Below are positions 57,470-64,000 of a stretch of DNA of 64,000 nt, piece after piece. The notes under the pieces were generated by a model. The model worked only from the letters and a program-made list of their open reading frames with translations. It did no database searches and had not been told where the DNA came from. The stretch comes from Vibrio zhugei (GTDB taxonomy: Bacteria > Pseudomonadota > Gammaproteobacteria > Enterobacterales > Vibrionaceae), in assembly GCF_003716875.1 (NCBI RefSeq), contig NZ_CP033078.1, positions 2,108,001-2,172,000 on the forward strand. The letters run 5' to 3'. Position 1 is the stretch's first letter, and each line of letters begins with the position of its first letter. Made by a program: the position numbers and the translations under genes.

Positions 57470-59756
57470 TAAAGACAAGAGTGCAGGCATGACTCGTCGT
57501 GGCTTTTTAGTTGCGATGACAGCGGCTGGAGTCAGCTTCGGCTTTCCACGTGCCGCCTTTGCGGCGATGGATCCTGCGACTAAGGATGGCAAGCCACTTC
57601 CCGATGCCAGTTCTGTCTATGAACCCACTTTATGGTATTCCATCGGCAGCGATGGAAAAATCAAAGTCAATATCATTCGAGCCGAGATGGGGCAACACGT
57701 CGGAACCTCTATCGCTCGTATTCTAGCTGACGAATTAGAAGCAGACTGGGATGACGTCGAAATCATCCACGTGGATAGCAATAAAAAATGGGGCTTGATG
57801 GTCACCGGTGGCAGTTGGTCCGTATCAAAAAGCTGGCCTGTGTATCGCCAAGCCGGCGCCGCTGGCCGTACGGCATTGATTGAAGCGGCGGCTAAACTCT
57901 GGGGCGTACCAAAACGCTTGTGCCACGCTAGCAAAGGTAAGATCATCTGCGGTAAAAAATCCATCAGCTACGGCGAACTGGTTAAGCAAGGCGTGACTCG
58001 CCAATTCTCCGAAGATGAACTGAAAAAACTTGAACTGAAACCAAATCAAGACATGACTTTGATTGGTCAACAAGTGCGTGCGCTCGACATCAATAACAAA
58101 ACCACTGGGCAAACCATCTTTGGTATTGATGCCAATATCGAAGGAATGGTATACGCCGCCCCTATCCTGCCACCGACTCGTTACGGCTCAAAAGTGTTGT
58201 CCGTCGATGATAGCGCGGCCAAAAACGTCAAAGGTTTTCAACAAGTCATCACTTTAGACGATCCAAGTAAAACGGTTCCCGGCTGGTTGGTTGTTATCGC
58301 AACTAGCTATTATGCAGCGAAAAAAGCCTCTGAATTGGTCAAAGTGAAATGGCAAGCGGGCGATGCGGCTAACGTCTCTGAAGGCGATATCATCAGCCAT
58401 GGTCGTGAGCTGCTTGACGATACCAACAAAGGCGCCATTTTAGATACTGGCGATACCAACACGGGCCCCGTCTTTAGCAAAGCGGCCTCAACCATCGAGC
58501 ACGAATACATTACCGATACGGTATTGCATGCGCAGATGGAACCGTTGAATGCCACCGTATTCAAAAATGAAGAAGGGGTATGGGAAATCCATTCAGGCTG
58601 CCAATGGCAATCTCTAACATTGCCAGTATTGGCATCGGCACTGAACGAACCTGAAGACAACATCGTGATTCGTGCCTACATGTTAGGGGGCGGCTTTGGT
58701 CGTCGCCTTAATGGTGACTACACGGTGCCTGCGGCGCTGGCGTCAAAAGCACTCGGTGGTAAGCCTGTTAAGTTAGTGTGTACTCGTGAACAAGACTTGC
58801 AATTTGATAGTCCACGTTCAGCGTCACTACAACAGCTAAAAATGGCTTTTGATGACAACAAACAGGTCATCGCGATGGAACACCACGCGACTGCTGGCTG
58901 GCCAACTCAGGCAATGGTGCCATCCTTTATGCCAAAAGGCACGAACGGAGAACCTTACGATCCGTTCTCCATTGCTGGTGCTGACCATTGGTACAGCGTA
59001 GGCGCTCAGAAAGTACGCGCCGTTTCCAATGACTTAGCCAATGATACCTTCCGTCCTGGTTGGTTACGCTCCGTTGCTCCTGGCTGGACCGGCTTTGCGG
59101 TTGAGAGCTTTATGGATGAAGCGGCGCACTTCGCCGGCGCCGATCCATTAGCGTTTCGTCTTGAGCACTTAAAAGCGCAAGGTCGTAACGCAGGCTCAGG
59201 TCCGATCGCGACAGGTGGCGCAAATCGTCAGGCGGCGGTACTGAAAAAAGCCGCTGAGATGATCGGCTACGGCAAAGGGCTACCAAAAGACAGCGGCATT
59301 GGTATCGCTTCCACCTTTGGTCAAGAGCGTGACATGCCAACTTGGGTTGCCGTTGCTGTGCAAGTCAAGGTAGAGCGTGACACTGGTTTGGTCCATGTAG
59401 AGAAAATGCGTGTTGCTGTTGATGCTGGCATCATCGTTGATCCAAATGGGGCGCTAGCACAATGCCAAGGCGCCGCACTATGGGGACTCTCTATGGCCCT
59501 GTATGAGGGGACAAAACTGGTTGATGGTAAGTTCAAAGACTCTAACTTTGATACTTACACTCCGCTGCGTATTAGCCAAGCTCCAAATCTGCAAGTCGAG
59601 TTTGTTAAAAACGACTATGCACCATCTGGATTGGGTGAACCCGCCGTCACTCCAGTTGCTCCAGCCATTGCCAACGCCATCTATAATGCTGTTGGCGTGC
59701 GTCTCCGGAAAATTCCGATGACGCCAAATGATGTTAAGGCCGCACTCGACGCCTAA
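57453..59756 (+). CDS. Molybdenum-binding large subunit of a xanthine-oxidase-family oxidoreductase
   Basis: 767 residues with an AGGGAGG site just upstream. The N-terminus carries a twin-arginine signal (TRRGFLVAMTAAGVSFGFPRAAFAA), so the enzyme works in the periplasm. The rest is a molybdopterin-binding domain with EHEYITDTVLHAQMEPLNA, GGGFGRRLNGDY and the catalytic Glu in SGLGEPAVTPVAPAIANAI. The family hydroxylates aldehydes or N-heterocycles. Subunit layout suggests an aldehyde- or isoquinoline/nicotinate-type enzyme; the substrate cannot be told from sequence. Confidence 0.93.
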   Translation: MSRLPNKDKSAGMTRRGFLVAMTAAGVSFGFPRAAFAAMDPATKDGKPLPDASSVYEPTLWYSIGSDGKIKVNIIRAEMGQHVGTSIARILADELEADWDDVEIIHVDSNKKWGLMVTGGSWSVSKSWPVYRQAGAAGRTALIEAAAKLWGVPKRLCHASKGKIICGKKSISYGELVKQGVTRQFSEDELKKLELKPNQDMTLIGQQVRALDINNKTTGQTIFGIDANIEGMVYAAPILPPTRYGSKVLSVDDSAAKNVKGFQQVITLDDPSKTVPGWLVVIATSYYAAKKASELVKVKWQAGDAANVSEGDIISHGRELLDDTNKGAILDTGDTNTGPVFSKAASTIEHEYITDTVLHAQMEPLNATVFKNEEGVWEIHSGCQWQSLTLPVLASALNEPEDNIVIRAYMLGGGFGRRLNGDYTVPAALASKALGGKPVKLVCTREQDLQFDSPRSASLQQLKMAFDDNKQVIAMEHHATAGWPTQAMVPSFMPKGTNGEPYDPFSIAGADHWYSVGAQKVRAVSNDLANDTFRPGWLRSVAPGWTGFAVESFMDEAAHFAGADPLAFRLEHLKAQGRNAGSGPIATGGANRQAAVLKKAAEMIGYGKGLPKDSGIGIASTFGQERDMPTWVAVAVQVKVERDTGLVHVEKMRVAVDAGIIVDPNGALAQCQGAALWGLSMALYEGTKLVDGKFKDSNFDTYTPLRISQAPNLQVEFVKNDYAPSGLGEPAVTPVAPAIANAIYNAVGVRLRKIPMTPNDVKAALDA

Positions 59757-59763
59757 GTAGTAT

Positions 59764-59790
59764 GGCCCGACGTTCTGTCGGGCCCGTTTC
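59764..59790 (+). terminator. Hairpin between the Mo subunit and xdhC
   Basis: GGCCCGAC and GTCGGGCC form an 8-bp GC-rich stem with a 5-base loop, followed by CGTTTCATCTT. It has a weak T tract, so it may only attenuate transcription into xdhC. Confidence 0.6.
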
Positions 59791-59842
59791 ATCTTATTTA
59801 GCGTGATGTCTCAATCATACTGATGAATTCAGGAGCTATCCT

Positions 59843-60901
59843 ATGTCTCACCTTTCGCAACCGCTCGATGCACGAGTGCTGCAGAAAGCCATCCATTGGG
59901 CTGAGTCTACTCCGGTTTGGCTATGTACGGTCTTAAATACTTGGGGGTCGTCACCACGCTCGCCAGGCAGTTTACTGGCCGCAACGCAAGATGGGCAGCA
60001 AGAGGGATCGTTATCGGGTGGCTGTGTCGAAGAACACTTCATTCAGCAAATTGCCGATGGCCGCTGGCAACAAGCATCGCAGGTCGTGCGTTACGGTGAC
60101 GGTGAGCTAGCGCCCGAAGTTAGGCTACCTTGTGGGGGCATTTTAGATATTTTGGTGGAATACCTGCCCGCAGGCACGGTGACCATCGATTACCTCACAC
60201 AACAACTCAATGCGGTACAAGGCTATCAAGCCATTCGCAAACAGTTACAGTTACCAAACGCTTGCCACTCTATCGTAGAAGACAACCTTATCGGCACGAG
60301 CGCTGCGATTTCTTATCAAGCGCCGACCATCGACATTCGCATGGCAGCCGCCGCACGTTTGCTTGTCGCTGGGTACTCCCCTGTCGCACACTACTGTATG
60401 GAATTTGGCCATGCACTGGGCTTTGAAGTGATTCTACTGGAACCACGTGAGCACGTACTCTCCAATATGGAACCCTTACCGCAAGGTGTCCGTTTGATCG
60501 AGACGTTCCCAGCGAAATACATAGAACAGCACAGTTGCCATGCCAATACTGCCATTGTCTCGCTCACTCACGACCCACGCCTCGATGATCTCACCATGAT
60601 GGAGGCCGTGAATACGCCTGCGTTTTATCTTGGTGCGATGGGGTCAGTGCGTAATAGCGCAAAACGCCGTGAACGATTAGAGCGCATCGGCGAGCTGACC
60701 GACTCTCAACTGGCACGTATTCACGCACCGATTGGGTTAGCCATTGGCAGTAAAACCCCCGCAGAAATCGCGCTAGCGATCATGGCCGACATCGTCCGTG
60801 TGAAAAATTTAGACCATATCACGGCGAAGTCCGCTGTGCCCAGCACTCTCAATCAATTAACACCGCTTTCGGAAGACGATGGGGCGCACTGCGCGATCTG
60901 A
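59843..60901 (+). CDS. XdhC-family molybdenum cofactor maturation protein
   Basis: 352 residues. The N-terminal XdhC/CoxI domain has the Cys-containing motif GSLSGGCVEEHF, preceded by TWGSSPRSPGSLLA. A C-terminal Rossmann-type domain has LLVAGYSPVAHYCMEFGHALGFEV and FYLGAMGSVRN. Proteins of this type bind and sulfurate the molybdenum cofactor and hand it to xanthine-oxidase-family enzymes. It is 86 bases downstream of the molybdenum subunit it probably serves. Confidence 0.92.
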   Translation: MSHLSQPLDARVLQKAIHWAESTPVWLCTVLNTWGSSPRSPGSLLAATQDGQQEGSLSGGCVEEHFIQQIADGRWQQASQVVRYGDGELAPEVRLPCGGILDILVEYLPAGTVTIDYLTQQLNAVQGYQAIRKQLQLPNACHSIVEDNLIGTSAAISYQAPTIDIRMAAAARLLVAGYSPVAHYCMEFGHALGFEVILLEPREHVLSNMEPLPQGVRLIETFPAKYIEQHSCHANTAIVSLTHDPRLDDLTMMEAVNTPAFYLGAMGSVRNSAKRRERLERIGELTDSQLARIHAPIGLAIGSKTPAEIALAIMADIVRVKNLDHITAKSAVPSTLNQLTPLSEDDGAHCAI

Positions 60902-60960
60902 GCTTGTTAGGCATCATCACATTGATCAACGCGATCACGGCCCTTTTATCGCCTATAAAA

Positions 60961-60991
60961 CAATCCCCTGCGTCACACAGGGGATTGGCTT
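60961..60991. terminator. Bidirectional terminator between xdhC and the GH44 gene
   Basis: CAATCCCCTG and CAGGGGATTG form a perfect 10-bp stem with a 7-base loop. TTTT follows on both strands after one or two bases. Confidence 0.88.
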
Positions 60992-61018
60992 TTCTCAATC
61001 ACTGCGGCAAAGAATCCA

Positions 61019-62923
61019 TTAACGATTCGCGCAGAAACCAATAGAGCTGGTACTTGCACCAGGCTGAAGCACCTTGTTCCATTCGACACCACTAAGGGTT
61101 ACTGTCGTACCGGATTGTTCCCAATTGGCATTCCATAGCTGATAAATACTTCCTTCTATATCAAAAGTTGTATTCCATTCCACCGCTTCAGAACCACCAT
61201 TGGTCACCACGATATCAGAACAGTATGAAGCGCTGCCATCTTGTGGAATATTCACAGAGACTGTCACACCATCGGTACCTGGGTCCGTGGGATCGGTTGG
61301 ATCGGTTGCCTCTGCGGTACTAAAGACAAAGTGATAAGCCGATAAGGCTGGAATATCATAGTTGAGCTGATTATTCGTTACCTCAACCTCACCTTTGTCT
61401 TGGATTTCCACCGAATCGGCGTTCAGGACATAAGTTTTGCCTGACTGATAAAGGGTGGTTGAGTCGATGGTGAACACACCATTGATCGATTCATTCATAT
61501 TTTTATTCAGTACAATGACATGCAGCAATCCAGTCTCTGAATCAACCGACGCGTAGATAGAGCTGTTTTCTTTATCGCTCATCGTTGCAGTGACGCTGGT
61601 ATCCCCAAAGGTGCTATTCTCACCGTCATAGTTACGATAGAGACGATAAGCGCTGGCTAAATATGTCTCTTCATCATTTAAAATCCAGCTGTTGGCTGCA
61701 TAGACACCATATTTACCAAAAATCCCCAAGACATCCGCTTCAGCAATCGCGCCGGTTATATCATCACCACCGCCAAAGCCGTATTCCGTGAAGGCCATTT
61801 TGGTTCCGGGATACTGTGCATCGATGGAGTCTTGAATATGTGGAATTAACGGTAGCTCCGCCATATTCCATTGAGCAATCCAGCTATCTTCTTGGTAGTC
61901 CGGATCCCATAATGTCCGAGGCGCCTGCATACGCGCATTTTTGTCTTTTAAGGAGTCCGCACTGCCATCCGTGACACGCAGATCGCCTCTGGCTTCGGAA
62001 TACCAGTGCAAGTCAAGCACATCCAATAATCGCATACCGGATGCATCACCCGCGGCTTTCATCCCAGCCAGATAGTAATCAATAAACCAATGATACTGAT
62101 CGGAATAGTTCGACCAATCCGGTGCATCATTTAAAGAGACGAATGCAGTAAAGCCATACAAAGCAGGCCCAAAGATCATCGCCGTCGGATCGACACCTTT
62201 CACCGCCTGAGCCGCTTCAACCGAGCGATCAAGCAATTCTTTTGCTCCGGGTTTGTCTGGATGAATTCGTGAGTGAGTGTGGCTCCATAAACTGGGTTCG
62301 TTATCAAGAGAGTAAGCAAAGACACCCCCATCACTCGCCAGCCCGTATCTCTCGACGAGAAAGTTGACCATTTCATCGGTATAAACGGCATTATCAGTGA
62401 GGTCAGGAGTTAATGAGAACGGGGCATTTTTTTTCGATATTGCCGGAATCCAACGCGATGATGGAGCGACTTCCCCTTCCTGAACTGTCCCGTTCTTGTC
62501 AGCGGCAACGTAGCCAGCCAACGGTACCGTCAGCATCGCTTTTGCACCAAGCGCATCGTTATCCACAAAATCGGTCAGTGTAATCCCTGGAATGGTTTCG
62601 TCTGCCCCCTCGGGTACCATATAAGTATCGCTGGAGTGTACCCAGTCAGAGCCTGCATTGGAGTAATTATTCTCCCAGTTATAGGCGGTTGTTCGGTTAC
62701 CACCAAGACGATAGAAACCAAAATTCTCATTCCCCGTCATGTTCATTCGATGATTGGTACCATAGATTAACTCACTGATTTGATGAGTTTCTTCGTCAGG
62801 TGAAATCGAATAGTCGATGCTCACCTGTGCATTCGCCGCGCTACTGGCTAATGCAGCAAAAATCAGTACCGATAAGATCTTAGGTCGGACGTGTCCATGT
62901 CGATGACTTGATACATTCATCAT
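61019..62923 (-). CDS. Secreted GH44 endoglucanase with C-terminal CBM2-like domain
   Basis: 634 residues from the ATG at 62923, with AAGGAG eight bases upstream. A signal peptide (ILSVLIFAALASSAANAQ) is followed by a GH44 barrel with FYRLGGNRTTAYNWENN, the acid/base Glu in YSLDNEPSLW and the nucleophile Glu in FTEYGFGGG. A short DPTDPTDPGTDG linker leads to a C-terminal domain of about 80 residues with two Cys and Trp residues (YQLWNANWEQSG), like a CBM2. It hydrolyses beta-1,4-glucan or xyloglucan outside the cell. It is monocistronic and intact, unlike the other cellulase in the window. Confidence 0.93.
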   Translation of the reverse strand: MMNVSSHRHGHVRPKILSVLIFAALASSAANAQVSIDYSISPDEETHQISELIYGTNHRMNMTGNENFGFYRLGGNRTTAYNWENNYSNAGSDWVHSSDTYMVPEGADETIPGITLTDFVDNDALGAKAMLTVPLAGYVAADKNGTVQEGEVAPSSRWIPAISKKNAPFSLTPDLTDNAVYTDEMVNFLVERYGLASDGGVFAYSLDNEPSLWSHTHSRIHPDKPGAKELLDRSVEAAQAVKGVDPTAMIFGPALYGFTAFVSLNDAPDWSNYSDQYHWFIDYYLAGMKAAGDASGMRLLDVLDLHWYSEARGDLRVTDGSADSLKDKNARMQAPRTLWDPDYQEDSWIAQWNMAELPLIPHIQDSIDAQYPGTKMAFTEYGFGGGDDITGAIAEADVLGIFGKYGVYAANSWILNDEETYLASAYRLYRNYDGENSTFGDTSVTATMSDKENSSIYASVDSETGLLHVIVLNKNMNESINGVFTIDSTTLYQSGKTYVLNADSVEIQDKGEVEVTNNQLNYDIPALSAYHFVFSTAEATDPTDPTDPGTDGVTVSVNIPQDGSASYCSDIVVTNGGSEAVEWNTTFDIEGSIYQLWNANWEQSGTTVTLSGVEWNKVLQPGASTSSIGFCANR

Positions 62924-63411
62924 GAGGTATTCTCCTTGCAACTTTTGATATGGTGATATTGCGGTAACAAAACTCGATCAGAGCACAGCTCAACAAACAG
63001 AAATTTCATCAAACATCAGGTATACCAATAGTGGCAAAAACGTACCAAAACAGCTTGCCAACATCCTTTCTACTCTGGCAAGCTTTGATAAATATTCAGG
63101 ATTAATCACGAAAGAGTTTTATCCGTCAACATTCATGTTCTCCCTTATTTGTCTCTCTCTTTTCATCTGACCTTGTCTAAACGAACACGACAATACTGGT
63201 CAGTATCAACACCATTTTCTCGTTAAAGAAAAATGGAGCCAGAGCAAACGCCAAAATCTGACGACCAAGACAAAGTGGATCATTTGCAATACTAGTACAA
63301 TAAATTGCATATCATCGAGAAGGAGTATATTGACGCTTATAATTATTCCTAACCTGTATTATTGCTTCCAATTAACCGTTGACTAAATGATAAATAACGA
63401 GGTACACGGGT
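62924..63411. other. Upstream region of the GH44 gene; no gene seen
   Basis: About 490 bp with no supported frame, presumed to hold the GH44 promoter and its regulatory sites. I found no clear operator consensus. Confidence 0.5.
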
Positions 63412-63448
63412 AAAAAAACCGGACAGCGATACGATGATCTCTGTCCGG
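63412..63448 (-). terminator. Terminator of the partial GH5 gene
   Basis: On the minus strand CCGGACAG and CTGTCCGG form an 8-bp stem followed by seven T, about 30 bases past the GH5 stop. Confidence 0.9.
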
Positions 63449-63477
63449 CGAAAATAGGCTATCAATGTCTGACACAG

Positions 63478-64000
63478 TTACTGGCAATCCGTACCACACG
63501 TAAAAATGGAGGCAGGTGTTGACGTGGATTTAATGCCGTTCTCGCCATTAATCAAAATATTGCCCCACTCGCTATAGGAATGGTTATCCCAATTATTGAC
63601 GATATCCAAATCCGCAACATCGGCACTATTACCCGACCATGACCAACCGATATAACCGATATTCAAAGTGTTCGCCCGTTCCATAATCGCACCTTCAGCG
63701 ACATCCTCTCCTTGATGGTTCGCACCAAATTCTCCAACCACCAGCGCCAACCCTTTGTTAAGAAACGTTGAAAGGTAGTGATTCACTGTGGGGTAATCCT
63801 TATAAACCTGATACATGTGAACACTAAACAGCGTATTGCGCAGCGGATCCGCATCAAATACAGATTGAGCATGATTCAACATGATTTGTTGCCAGTCCTG
63901 GCCCCAATTGGGTGCATCAACCATCAGTGTATGAGTCAACCCGGCTTGTCTTAAGCGTTGAATGGCCTTGATATGACCCTCGATCCACGTATTGGCACTG
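63478..64000 (-). CDS. GH5 glycoside hydrolase, mannanase-like (5' end beyond window)
   Basis: The last 174 codons are visible and the frame is open to the window edge. THTLMVDAPNWGQDW, FSVHMYQVYKDYP, the nucleophile Glu in LVVGEFGANH and IGWSWSGNS resemble GH5 beta-mannanases more than cellulases. The C-terminus ends with two Cys (FTCGTDCQ), suggesting a secreted protein with a disulfide. The acid/base Glu and signal peptide lie outside. Confidence 0.85.
   Translation of the reverse strand, partial: SANTWIEGHIKAIQRLRQAGLTHTLMVDAPNWGQDWQQIMLNHAQSVFDADPLRNTLFSVHMYQVYKDYPTVNHYLSTFLNKGLALVVGEFGANHQGEDVAEGAIMERANTLNIGYIGWSWSGNSADVADLDIVNNWDNHSYSEWGNILINGENGIKSTSTPASIFTCGTDCQ

Overview
The window looks like chromosomal DNA of a marine gammaproteobacterium, most likely a Vibrio or close relative. 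The clues are the divergent norR/hmp pair as in Vibrio cholerae, a thi operon under a TPP riboswitch, eptA-dagK behind PmrA-type boxes, and mid-range GC with AT-rich promoters. No rRNA, tRNA, CRISPR array or prophage was seen.

1-24.5 kb is gene-dense and intact. In order it holds: nitric-oxide response (norR, hmp, three NorR sites, a sigma-54 promoter); two related unknown proteins in convergent orientation around arfB; an EamA transporter; a hisQMP-type amino-acid importer with no binding protein; a DUF2628 membrane protein; a xylose locus (xylA, xylE, xylR, xylB); 5-oxoprolinase pxpABC; a CodA-like deaminase; and citG, citX and a CitB-like regulator without the citrate lyase genes.

24.5-45.6 kb is nutrient and envelope metabolism: a FIST-domain chemoreceptor, a BASS transporter, satP, thiD-thiZ-thiX-thiY-tenA-thiM, the folate-independent methionine synthase pair mesX-mesD, eptA-dagK and a family 9 glycosyltransferase. 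It then runs through MFS, MmyB-type regulator, RarD-like, YdjM-like and GH3 genes that are all broken. Nearly every break is a one-base change in a homopolymer, which suggests either sequence error or real decay.

45.6-64 kb is a plant-polysaccharide region: GH3 beta-glucosidase (broken), CBM2-GH5 cellulase, GH44-CBM2 endoglucanase and a partial GH5. It is interrupted by two inverted 1,089-bp IS30-family copies, a truncated LysE remnant, an aldo/keto reductase with its LysR regulator, a Cache chemoreceptor, and a periplasmic molybdenum oxidoreductase (triheme cytochrome c, 2Fe-2S, Mo subunit) with its XdhC maturation factor. One IS copy sits directly against the cellulase ribosome-binding site and cuts the gene off from its upstream region.

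No clearly new multi-gene system could be proven. The best leads are the unknown paralogue pair around arfB, the PmrA-box pair at the lipid A genes, and the IS30-interrupted cellulase with an apparent ATA start.
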